Positions 1 through 10,400 of a stretch of DNA of 64,000 nt are shown here, in pieces (positions within the stretch are counted from its first letter, which is position 1; each line of letters opens with the position of its first letter). The stretch is from Bombyx mori. Taxonomy: Eukaryota; Arthropoda; Insecta; Lepidoptera; Bombycidae. Location of the stretch: the NCBI RefSeq assembly GCF_030269925.1, contig NC_085127.1, positions 12,593,501 through 12,657,500 of the forward strand, in the 5' to 3' direction. Both the position numbers and the translations under genes were made by a program. The notes under the pieces are model-generated. The model did no database searches. It was not told the origin of the DNA and was given only the letters and a program-made list of their open reading frames with translations.

Positions 1-372
1 CCTTCAATCGAGCGATAATAACAGTTCAGAGATAGAAATAGAATAGTTAGTAATACCAACATGTGCTGACTGACTACTAAAAAAATCAAGTTCAAATTTG
101 TTAGCTGCTCCCGCGGTTTCGCCCGTAACAAAAAGCAATTATTAAATTAAACCATAAATACCATAAGACGATTTAGAAAGCTAATTAAGTAAGATAACGG
201 TATGTGAACACACATACACATAGTCTATATACTTATATATAAAAATGAATTGCTGTTCGTTAGTGTCGCTAAAACGGGCGGATTAATTTTGTTTGTTTTA
301 TGTATATTTTATACAAAAGCTTAGGTCTTTTATTTATCGATGGAGGCACTACGAAGTCTGCCGGGTCAGCTA
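1..372. repeat. A+T-rich flank with a short interspersed repeat fragment (235-372)
   Basis: 235-372 matches, reversed, the unit at 10994-11266 (shared GACCCGGCAGACTTCGTAGTG end and AATTGCTGTTCGTTAG end). A CCCGCGGTTTCGCCCG piece at about 108-124 resembles RTE-type tails. No gene is seen. Confidence 0.5.
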
Positions 373-623
373 GTAATATATAAACTCTTAATTAAATATA
401 TAGATATCATATCAATTCGACCTATCGTTCAAAAGATAAAAATCACTGTCTCCAGCGTCACCTATCCGGTATTAACGTAACTAGGTTCTTCGGAGTAGTC
501 ATGTCACCATTTATATGTGTGCAAAGTTTCATATCAATGGGCTAACCGTTTTCGGGTTTTAGGTGAACATACATACATTCTCTTTTATATGTTTTATTTC
601 TCTTTTATTCTCTTTTATTTGTT
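373..623. other. No gene seen
   Basis: A+T-rich intergenic DNA with stop codons in every frame and no recognised repeat. Confidence 0.5.
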
Positions 624-1080
624 TTGAAGTCATCGTGGCCTAACGGATAAGACGTCCGGTGCATTCGTGTTGAGCGATGCACCGGTGTTCGAATCCCGCA
701 GGCGGGTACCAATTTTTCTAATGAAATACGTACTCGACAAATGTTCACGATTGATTTCCACGGTGAAGGAATAACATCGTGTAATAAAAATGAAACCCGC
801 AAAATTATAATTTGCGTAATTACTGGTGGTAGGACCTCTTGTGAGTCCGCACGGGTAGGTACCACCACCCTGCCTATTTTCTGCCGTGAAGCAGTAATGC
901 GTTTCGGTTTGAAGGGTGGGGCAGCCGTTGTAACTATAATTGAGACCTTAGAACTTATATCTCAAGGTGGGTGGCGCATTTACGTTGTAGATGTCTATGG
1001 GCTCCAGTAACCACTTAACACCAGGTGGGCTGTGAGCTCGTCCACTCATCTAAGCAATAAAAAAAAAAAAAAAAAAAAAA
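624..1080 (+). mobile_element. Bm1 SINE, full length
   Basis: Full-length reference copy for this window. The tRNA-like head has a box A-like TGGCCTAACGG and box B GTTCGAATCCC, both expected RNA polymerase III promoter parts. The conserved body runs from GGTAGGACCTCTTGTGAG through GGTGGGGCAGCCGTTG to CCAGGTGGGCTGTGAG, and ends in AAGCAATAA and an A tract. Non-coding; moved by LINE machinery. Confidence 0.9.
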
Positions 1081-1540
1081 ATGTATCCCACTTTAGAATA
1101 GAAGTGGCTTAATCCCTATTATCCCTATTATATCCCTAATACTATACCGCTGCTATATTCCTATTCACTAACACGTGCTTACTTACCGAACTACAGTCCC
1201 CAGCTATAAACATTGCACATCGACCTCAGGAAAGAGACAGTCGGCTAATTTCGGCTTAGTAGAGCGCTATCTCTGTCGCGCACTCTCTATGTAATCTAAG
1301 CCGTAATATTTACAGTGGAGCCACCGCATATTCTATATTATTCCACTGCCGTTGGCTTCGAAAGTTGGTAAACGATAAAGTTGTTTACAATGAGATATAG
1401 CTTTATTAAATAACTAAATTAATAAAGTACCGGATGTACCCTGCAGTGATACAGTCGAGTTGAATTTGTTTGGGTGAAAATAATCTAATTTTATTCATCG
1501 TTTACCTCATAACAAGTTTTAAACCTGGGACAATGTTTGC
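1081..1540. other. No gene seen
   Basis: A+T-rich sequence with short direct repeats (ATCCCTATTAT around 1111-1135). Nothing coding or recognisable. Confidence 0.5.
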
Positions 1541-1595
1541 ACAATTTAATTGAGACTTGGACTTAATAACTCAAAGTGGTTAGCGACTTTCATAT

Positions 1596-2245
1596 TGGAA
1601 TGGCCTTTTTTTTCGAGCCGGGGGCTGAACCTCCTACGAGGTCCCCGCGCGTAGGGGGCGCGTGGGGTATGTGGGACTTGACGATCTGCAGGTGTTGGGA
1701 GCAGACCGCGGGTCCAAGGAATTTTAGGGCCCTAAACGACTCCCCTGCACTCTTACACCCGACGTCCGATCTCCGTCCGGACTCAGAACCCGATCAGAGT
1801 GGCCCCTACTGTGGTTCCTGTAGTAGTAGTAGTTCTTGTGGTCAACACTACCACCAGACACGTGGCGCCACCGCGAGGGCGCCCGACCGACGGGTCGTCG
1901 AGGCGATAGTCGACGACCAACGACGCCGGTCTCCGCGATACGGCGGCCCTGCCAGGCCGCCCGGACGATGCTGCTGGTGTTCCGGGATACCCCGCTGGAC
2001 CAGAACCAGCCTGCTGGGTGGAAACGCGATACACCGCCAACCAGGTTCGCTTAAAAGGATGAGCCAACCGTTATACTTGTCTCAGTGTGGCTGATAGAAT
2101 TTACGTTATTGATATCTATGAACTTCGGTAACCATTTAATACCAGGGGGGCTCCAAGCTTGTCGAGTATTAACCGGGTTTGTAGTATTGACCGGGATCTG
2201 ATCGAATCTAATCGGATAAACTTGGCATCGAATTCTCTGACCTCG
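1596..2245 (-). repeat. GC-rich composite retroelement unit, copy A
   Basis: A GC-rich core (1606-2050) is read as a retroelement on the - strand. It ends in poly-A (poly-T at 1606) after AGGTTCAGCCCCCGGCTCG. A divergent Bm1-like tail lies on its right (2051-2150), then about 95 bp of other sequence. The same unit recurs at 3597-4228. The - strand frame 1783-2067 (GSGPAGYPGTPAAS...) has no assignable function. Confidence 0.6.
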
Positions 2246-2533
2246 AAGATCACAGTATGTTCAGCGACCACAGCGACGACTACAATGCGGACCGCATCGC
2301 AGTCCGCAGCCGACGACGCGTCGTCCTGTCCTCCTGGTGCCAGCGCGCTAGAGTGACGATAGCGTGCAGTGTAGCCTCAACCCCCTTAGGTCGCCCCGTG
2401 ATCATCACCGGGAGGAAACTGCCTCTTCACAGAATCCGGATATTGGGATGGCCTATATTAGCCACTTTACGTCGGTTAGAAAGGACTGGGTACAAATCTG
2501 TACGTATTAAAGTTTTTTCACTTTTATCTGTGA

Positions 2534-2580
2534 GTGTTTTTTTTTCAAGCAGGAGGCCGAACCTCCGGTACTGGGAGTGT
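2534..2580 (-). repeat. Short 3'-end fragment of the GC-rich retroelement
   Basis: Poly-T followed by GGAGGCCGAACCTCC, as at the tail of the units at 1606 and 3597. Confidence 0.4.
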
Positions 2581-2869
2581 ACTTTAACTTCCACGATCGC
2601 TTAGTTAGACTTACCCAGATTTAATTTTCAATTTTGCACGCTTGGCTCGATATTGAATTATACTCATTCGTTTTCAAAATAATTTATTTCCATTTAGATA
2701 TCATTCAACATTCATGTTGTTAGTCAAAACAAAATGATACCTCCGGTTCCAAGTAGTGAAACAATTCTGAGAACAACACGCACATGAACTCAGCGGTCGT
2801 GTCTTTTATATTTATGAGATTTTTTGGCAGTAATGCTACTGCAATCGCTACTTTGATCTCAAATCTCAA

Positions 2870-3005
2870 ATGCTACTCAAATCTACCACCGAATCGGAAT
2901 CGCGACCCACTGGGAAGAGCCGGCGAAAAACTCAGTAGGTTGTGACTGTGAGTTAAGTTGCCCGTCGAATTGTTCATCGCATTCGACGGGTTCGACGAGA
3001 ACGGT
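2870..3005 (-). mobile_element. Jockey LINE (BMC1-like) 3' fragment
   Basis: Reversed LINE 3'-UTR block (CTACCACCGAATCGGAATCG, GACCCACTGGGAAGAG) followed by the end of the coding region (TCGACGGGTTCGACGAGAACG). Confidence 0.75.
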
Positions 3006-3480
3006 GACAAAGATGATCTCGTATTACCAAATGGGATTCATTATTTACGGTGCGGTGTCATGATCCTTATCCGCTTGCTAATACGCAAAATAAACTAACA
3101 AAAAAAAGAATATAAACTAATAAAGCGTAAGCAAAATTAGGACTTTTAGCCTTCAAATTTCCCCAGGTTAGGTTTATTCAGGGCAACGCTAATTGCTAAT
3201 GCAACATCGATTTGGGATTTGCTGAAATGCTTGAGTCATATCATAATGCTTTATTCAAATTCGTGTAGGTTTCTTTGTCACTTGTTAAATACACATTGGT
3301 ATTTAATTTGGGTGCAACAAATGTGGGTACACTTCTCAAATATGTGTATTTGGTTTTTAAATTGAGTGCAACAAACCTTAAAAGTACATGATGAAATTTT
3401 CCTCATTTCTGCCACAACATTATCACGATTTCCAGTGGTATTTCTGCCTACGGGACGTCTCCGTGACCAGGGTGTAACTG
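3006..3480. other. No gene seen
   Basis: A+T-rich. 3290-3390 has a diffuse two-copy pattern (GGTATTTAATTTGGGTGCAAC / GGTTTTTAAATTGAGTGCAAC). Confidence 0.45.
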
Positions 3481-4228
3481 TTGCAAGCTTGCTGGTGATA
3501 GGACGTCTTGTGAACCCGTAGGTGTAAGTGCAAGAACCCTGCCTACTTCTGCCGTAACGCAGTAATTCGTCAATTCGCGTTTCGCTTAAAAAGATTTTTT
3601 TTTTCCGGGCCGGGGGCCGAACCTCCTACGAGGTCCCCGCGCATAAGGGGCGCGCGGGATATGTGAGACTCAACGATCTGCAGGTGTTGAGAGCAGATCG
3701 CGGGCCCAAGGATTTTAGGGCCCACCCACTAAACGACTCCCCTGCACTCTTACGCCCGACGTCTGATCTCCGTCCGGGGTCAGAACCCGGTCAGAGTAGG
3801 GGGGTTCCCGGTGTCAACACTACAACCAGACACGCGGCGCCACCCCGAGGACGCCCGACCGACGGGTCGTCGCGGCGATAGTCGACGACCAACGACGTCG
3901 GTCTAAGCGGTAAGGCGGCCCTACCAGGCCGCCCAGGCGATGCCGCTGGTGTTCCGGGATACCCCGCTGGGCCAGAACCAGCCTGCCGGGTCGGAACGCG
4001 ATACGCCGCCGACCGGGTTCGCTTAAAAGGATGAGCCAACCGTTATACTTGTCTCAGTGTGGCTGATAGAATTTACGTTATTGATATCTATGAACTTCGG
4101 TAACCATTTAATACCAGGGGGCTTCAAGCTTGTCGTGTATTAACCGGGTTTGTAGTATTGACCGGGATCTGATCGAATCTAATCGGATAAACTTGGCATC
4201 GGATTCCTCTGACCTCGAAGTCCTCAGT
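3481..4228 (-). repeat. Divergent Bm1-like sequence interrupted by the GC-rich retroelement, copy B
   Basis: 3490-3592 is a diverged Bm1 body reaching CGTTTCGCTTAAAAA. The GC-rich core follows (3593-4018, poly-T at left). The Bm1 sequence then resumes with TTCGCTTAAAAGG... The repeated TTCGCTTAAAA looks like the insertion-site duplication. The core's reversed strand matches copy A. Confidence 0.6.
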
Positions 4229-4654
4229 TTTGATTCGTATCCAATTGATACATTGTACAGTGTACGTACAAGTGTTCTATTGTTCGTTGTACTATCAGCT
4301 GGCGGTTTGCACGCGACTTGTGTATTTGGACACTGTACTGATTTCGTTATTGTTAGAACAACAGAGAATTCGATCCCTGATTACATGACATTAGATGAGA
4401 AACAGCTGATAGAATGTTACGGTTTTATCGTATTGTTAAATTCGATATTCGGTTTTGATATTCCATATACTGGTGCCGGACGAAGATGGAGGTTCGACAG
4501 TCACGATGGGTACACACATTCCTGCATCGACCATGATGGAACATTCATACAATCTTTCACATTTTCTTTAATATGAGTTCTGATGAGTTTTCGATTTCTA
4601 AGGTTTACGGTGCCAACGTCTCGGAATAAGAATATCAGTAACTCATTAGTAAGG
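4229..4654. other. Open frame of unknown meaning, unlikely a gene
   Basis: A + frame is open at 4130-4576, but its first part is shared repeat sequence and the rest matches no family I know. I see no splice or promoter context. Confidence 0.3.
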
Positions 4655-4862
4655 CTTTTTTATTGCTTAGGCGGTTGAATGAGTTCACGGACCACCTGAT
4701 ATGGAGTGGTTACCGAAGTCCATTGACATTAACAAAGTAAATGCAACCATCCACCTTGAGATATGACAAATAAGTCTCAGTTAGACAAAGAAAGTTTCAG
4801 TTAGAAATATGCAGGGTGGTTGGTGGTTACGTTCGGACTCACAAGACGCTCTACCATCGACC
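4655..4862 (-). mobile_element. Bm1 SINE, diverged and internally deleted
   Basis: Reversed tail (TTATTGCTTAGGCGG, GACCACCTGATATGG) then the body end (GGACTCACAAGACGC). The middle is missing. Head-to-head with the next copy. Confidence 0.75.
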
Positions 4863-4914
4863 GAGTATTTCCAATATAGTATCAGTATATTTCCATTTTC
4901 TTCGAGTTCATTTT

Positions 4915-5165
4915 TACTGATGGTAGGACCTCTTGTGAGTCCGCACGGGTAGTTACCACCACCCTGCCTATTTCTGCCGTGAAGCAGCAATGCGTTTCGG
5001 TTTGAAGGGTGGGGCAGCCGTTGTAACTTTGCTGAGACCTTAGAACTTGTATCTCAAGGTGAGTGGAGCATTTACGTTGTACATGTCTATCGGCTCCGGT
5101 AACCACTTAACACCAGGTGGGCTGTGAGCTCGTCTACCCATCTAGGCAATAAAAATAAAAACAAA
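4915..5165 (+). mobile_element. Bm1 SINE body, 5'-truncated
   Basis: Starts at CTGATGGTAGGACCTCTTG, complete to GGCAATAAAAATAAAAA. Confidence 0.88.
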
Positions 5166-5628
5166 AAGAGTATATTTTCAACCAGATCTCACGCTAGTTT
5201 CAATAAATACTACCTGCTATAGATTTAACGAACTTGTTAAAGAGCTCTTGTGCAACAAGGCCTATTATGAAGATTATAATTGTTACTGCATAGCTCTGGG
5301 TTAGGCTATAGATAATATACTAATGTTAAATGAGACGTCCACTCCTAGCTATTCAGCTATTTAGCTCTATTTTTATTAGCGCTGGTCTGACCTCCCAATA
5401 GGGATAAGGAGACGCGGAGACATTCGTTCTGAGTCCAAGCCGTCACCTTGCTCCCCGCCTGTCTGCGTTAGACGAGGATGGTTAATAGAGATGGGGAGAT
5501 GTATATCTCATCAACAATTGGAAGCCTCTAGGTCTACACTAAAGGATTATTCGAGATGCTCCCATCATCTGGTTTTCACGATCACCATCGAACCACCCGT
5601 CATAGGAGCCCAGATCGTCGCTAATTTT
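5166..5628. other. No gene seen
   Basis: Unannotated unique-looking DNA; no open frame with family features. Confidence 0.45.
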
Positions 5629-5825
5629 TTTTCCTAGCTATGCTGATAGCCTTGAGCTATTTCAGCTTCACCCTAACGTGCAGGTGAGCTCACGGGGCTC
5701 AAACCGGAAGTGTTGCTAACATTGTCCCTAGCAAGAGCAGTGCTTCGCAGAATCTACCACCGGATCGGAAACGCGACCCACTGAGAAGATCCGGCGAGAA
5801 ACTCAGTGGGCTGTGTGTATGGGAA
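5629..5825 (-). mobile_element. Jockey LINE (BMC1-like) 3' end
   Basis: Left poly-T is the reversed poly-A. Then follow CAGGTGAGCTCACGGGGCTC, AGAGCAGTGCTTCGCAGAAT and GACCCACTGAGAAGATCCGG. Confidence 0.82.
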
Positions 5826-6508
5826 TCGCTACGTGAAACCTCTATACCCGTTCAGTGTGTTTTGAGATATGATTTTTGTCACGTGTCACGATGGTACACT
5901 CCTCTCCACGGTGCTTAGTGAAAGCTATACCAAGCCCTTTTTAATCAAGGTTTGCGGATAGTTTTCAACGGTGATATTGAAGATCCATGAGCGATCTTGA
6001 ACACTTTCACTTGCCGTATTTCGATGGCAATAAACAGGCTTACACGGATATGCTCACAATACCCCATTTTTATTTATTACGTAGACGGGATTATAGCGTT
6101 AATTGGTATCTTCTTCAACCCGTGTCCACCCAATGCTGAGTGTGGGTCTCTTCGAATGCACCCCATTCTCTTCTGTTAACTGTTCACCGGAGCCCAAAGA
6201 CATCGACAACGTAAACGGTGTCATGAGTTCTAAGTCATTCTTCAATCCCGTACGCAATTACTGCTGAATTTTGCGTGTCATCTTTTACACAGTTTTAAAA
6301 CACTTTTAAAACAACGTGGAACTCATTCGTGGAAGTTTTTCGTATGAAGATACGGTTACACGTCAAAATGATTGAAGTCCTGCGTGGCTTCTTACATCCG
6401 CTTCTTACATCCGTCGACCTACGTAAACTCAATAACAATAAAATAGTTGTCAAACGCGCAATTCAGATTATGGTTATGCGCGTTGCGGTCAAACTATTTC
6501 CGATATAA
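5826..6508. other. No gene seen
   Basis: A short Bm1-like scrap (about 6182-6235, GGAGCCCAAAGACATCGACAACG). Otherwise nothing recognisable. Confidence 0.4.
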
Positions 6509-6510
6509 TA

Positions 6511-6977
6511 GGTCGGGGAAAAAGTTTCTTCGCATTTTTTAAGAAAATACACGACATTTTTTAATGTAGTTTATTTACATTTAACTAAAGTGTGTAGGTA
6601 CCATTCTGTTCGATAACTTTTTGCCATCTTGTAGGTAGGGACATGATCCCATTGCTATAGAAAATTTGGGGCTTCTGATCAAAATACCTCGACAATTGGT
6701 TTTGGCAGTCCTCTCGTGATGTTAACCGGACACTGCCTAAAGAATTCTGAAGAGACCGAAACAGATGGAAATCTGGAGGTGCAAGGTCAGGACTATACGG
6801 CGGATGCATTAACACCTCCCAGCCAACCTCTCTTAATTTTTGCTGAGTGGCTAACGATGTGTGAGGTAACGCTAGTATCATGATGAAAAACCACACCCCT
6901 TACAAATAGTATAGCCAAAGAGATTTTATTACAAGTTCATACACATACTATAATGCGAATGACTTTTTCCCCCAACC
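6511..6977 (-). mobile_element. Mariner element, internally deleted (DD34D type)
   Basis: Imperfect inverted ends (GGTCGGGGAAAAAGT / reversed GGTTGGGGGAAAAAGT) are flanked by TA (6509-6510 and 6978-6979). Only the transposase C-terminus remains. Confidence 0.8.
6585..6896 (-). pseudogene. Mariner transposase C-terminal fragment
   Basis: The frame reads PHTSLATQQKLREVGWEVL, PPYSPDLAPPDFHLF and LPTRWQKVIEQNGTY, the last third of a mariner transposase including the third catalytic Asp (YSPD). The second Asp (FHHD) lies just upstream in another frame, so a frameshift separates them. The N-terminal DNA-binding half is gone. Non-functional. Confidence 0.82.
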
Positions 6978-7300
6978 TATTTATTATATAGGACTGTAAA
7001 ACAAACTTGCGGCTAGCAACGAACAAACTATAGTTACGTTATCATTAAGTTCATTCGAGCAATGATTTTAACTTTGACAATAAAAACTGTGAGTTGTTGA
7101 GCGTTCGCGTAGTATCGGTCGAGGGACCGGTGTCGCGCGCGCGCACCTATTCACAACTCTGTAATACAAAAGAATAAAATAATAGAATTAAAATATTTAA
7201 GAACTTGAAAAAAAAAAAACACAAATATTTAACTTTTATTTTTATTCTACGCATAGTTTGAAAGTTTTTTTTTTTTAATAGGAAATTTCGTGTGTGGGTT

Positions 7301-7482
7301 ATGTTCAGAATGGATCCGGAGAAAAAGCAGAATAACTCAGTGACCGTTGACGATATTTTGAGTATTTTAGGACCGTTCGGTAGATTCAATATTTGGAATT
7401 ACACGTTGATATTGTTCCCGGTTTTCCTCGCCGGAATGTATTCGTCTGTCTATAATTTCGAAGCTATGGACCTCAAATACAG
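7301..7482 (+). CDS. Transporter exon 1 (start codon, TM1)
   Basis: Opens with ATG at 7301 (MFRMDPEKK); a second in-frame ATG is at 7310. The frame stays open to a GTG upstream but no further ATG exists. The exon encodes a polar N-terminus and a hydrophobic first membrane segment (TLILFPVFLAGMYSSVY). The donor AG|GTGAGA splits the Arg codon (2 nt carried over). Confidence 0.85.
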
Positions 7483-10400
7483 GTGAGAAATAATGAAATT
7501 TGTATGATTAAGACTTGTAGATGACCCGAAAAACCCGAATAAATAACATGAATTTTATATTTAGGTACTTTTGTTCTATTAATTATTCTATCTAAAATTA
7601 AAATTTTAGTTTTTTTTTTCAATTTCATAAGACGAAAATAATTTAGTTAAATATTAATTTACACATATACTTTCCACAATATTTTTCATTAATTTTTTTT
7701 ACGAATTGAAGTGCGTTCTAATAATACACCTCACATAAATTAAATTCGATATGGACTGGGGGGGGGGCAAAGCCGTACAATACAACTTATCATAAACATT
7801 CACTTCGAGAGAAAAGTTTTTAATTAAAAAAAAAAAAAGAAAAAGAAATTTCTAATTTACGATTAGATTAGAACGTGCCTTATTAGCGTCATGTTATCAC
7901 GTGTTTTCGAAACTAACAACGCTGAACCCAATTAAATGAGCATGTTATCTATGTTTTCATAATATAACAGAAATAGTATGTACTGCACACTATTATAAAA
8001 TTTATAATTACGCAAAAAGAAAAAACTGCGCAAGCTCAGGAAAACTAAAACATTTAATTACGCAAAATGAAAAAACTGCGCAAGCTCACGAATACTAAAA
8101 CATAGGTACGTTAAATACGAAATTCGCTCTTTATGAAATAGAGACGTGTTTGTTACACGCTAAAACAGAAATGACACTTTACATATCGACGCTTGAAAGG
8201 CAAATGTGACTAAGTGACAATGCGTGAACTTTACAGTAGACTAATTTAAAGTTGAAATACCTGAAAACAAAATTTATTTTAACGAATCTAGCTGTAGTAG
8301 AATCTAACTAGTAGCTGTAGGATTGAAATGATTTTAATAGACCTAGACATATATATTTTTTACGCACCGAATATGATTATTGCCTATATCTATGTACAAA
8401 GCAGTTATTGTCGCTTAGTCACGTTTGCCTTTCAAGCGTCGATATGCAATCTGTTCAATGATATCCTATTGGTATTACTGTTAGAGACTCACATCCAAGC
8501 ATTCCCTGGATACATACTTCCTATACCTATTTCTGTCGCAGCAGTCTTACCTTATACTGGTGGTAGGATCTCTTGTGAGTCCGCACGGGCAGCCGTTGTA
8601 ACTATATCATCCTTGCGTAGGGGCCAAGCTGATCTTCTCTGTGTCGTTCCGATTTTAGTACATGTACTGGCGTGGTAAGTACTTAAGGGTTAGCGTTGGG
8701 TGGACAAGCTCATAGCCCACTTGGTGTTAAGTGGTCACCGGAGCCTATAGACATTTACAACGTAAATGCGCCACCCACCTTGAGATATAAGTTGTAAGGT
8801 CTCAGTATAGTTACAACGACTGCCCCACCCTTCAAACCGAAACGCATTACTGCTTCGCGACAGAAATAGGCAGGGTTGTGTCACCTATCCGTGTGAACTC
8901 ACAAGAGGTCCTACTTCCAGCAAAGGCTTCTCTCATCCAGCTCTTGCTAGCTGAGAATTGAATGAATATTTTTGATGAACAATTGAACATTAACTATTAT
9001 TAGACACATAAAACGTATTCGTTCTAATGCCATTAAATCTCAAACAAAACGATAATCTTATCAAATCGAAGAAATTCCACGAGCTTTTCTATTTTTACAA
9101 TGTTAGTTTTAGTACTACGAAGCAATCGTATCTGGGAATAGTGAATCCGGAATTAGGGTTCGAATCGATCGGGTTGATTTAAAATCGATCACTGATAAAA
9201 GATAAGCTCTTTTAATTAATATTTGTATCTGGACGAGAGAAGCTGCGGATCGTGTTCTGTGGCGGGCAATTGGAGAGGCCTATATCCAACAGTGGACTGA
9301 TATAGGCTGATGATGATGCTAGATTCAGCGAAGCAATGCTCTTGCTAGGACTAGGGTTAACAAATTCTCTCAGATTGAGCCCGTGAGCTTACCTACCCGT
9401 CTGCGCATAGCTAGAATATTCCCTTAGGCCACCAGCGAATAGGTACGGGAAAAACCACTCTTATCGACGCTGCGTATACAGTAGTGACCAACATGGAATT
9501 CACAGAAAAGTATACCTAGTTTAAAAAATAAAATTCCCACTTAATAGTTTATTAATGATCGAATGATGATGAATGAATAATTTATAATCAATACGAAATC
9601 AACTAATGGTTGATTGCGTTTAAGCTTATATAAAAATTGTAATTTTCGTTGCAATTACAAATAGCCCGTCAATATGTTGATAAATGTAAAAAACAAAGAA
9701 TTTTATTTTCTTTCTTACCACCACTACTACACTAACCTGTAAAAGCAAAAAACGACATTTAAAGTATATTTTTAATTGTAACTCAATTCACAATTCTAAA
9801 TAGAAATTAAACTTAAAACTTCACATTTCTTTTTATCTGTGTCACCGCTTTTTTATTGGTCTTCTTCTTCTCAGTCGTATGCACTCTTGGCAGAGTGGTC
9901 GTGGTCATCACTTCGGTTGGTGGTGCGCTTCACCAGACGTTGCCATTCCTCGCATACCGCGGCCCTTCTTGTGCACTCGTTAACGGGACCGTTTAGAGCT
10001 GCCTTTATTTGGTCGGTCCCTCGTAACGGTGATCTGGCGCGCGGTCTTGTATCCTCTATCATGCCCTGCACCACAAGGCGCTCAACTGAGTCGTCACCCC
10101 GCCGCGACACATGCCCGAAGAAAGTGAGAATGCGACCCTGAACGATGGAGGATAGTCGCTGCTTGATGCCGAGTTCCCGTAGAATTGACTGATTCGTTCT
10201 GAACTCTGTCCACGATATTTGCAGCATTCTTCTCCAGCACCACATTTCGAGAGCATCTATCCTCTTTTTCTCACTTTCTCTCAATGTCCAAGTCTCCGCA
10301 GAATAAAGAAAAATGGGGAAGACCAGCGCTCTTACAAGTCTGATTTTAGTGGCTTTAGTAATATTTCGATTCCCCCATATTTTTATTGGTAATCCACATT

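Noticed and set aside
741..1010. 89-codon open frame with a plausible protein start
   Set aside because: It is entirely within a Bm1 SINE; the same frame occurs at other SINE copies and codes for nothing.
1596..4228. The two GC-rich units as LTRs of one retrotransposon
   Set aside because: No TG...CA ends, no matching flank duplication, no polypurine tract or primer-binding site seen, and each core carries its own poly-A (as poly-T).
4130..4576. 148-codon open frame
   Set aside because: The first part is repeat sequence shared with 2159-2250 and the remainder has no family features, start context or splice sites.
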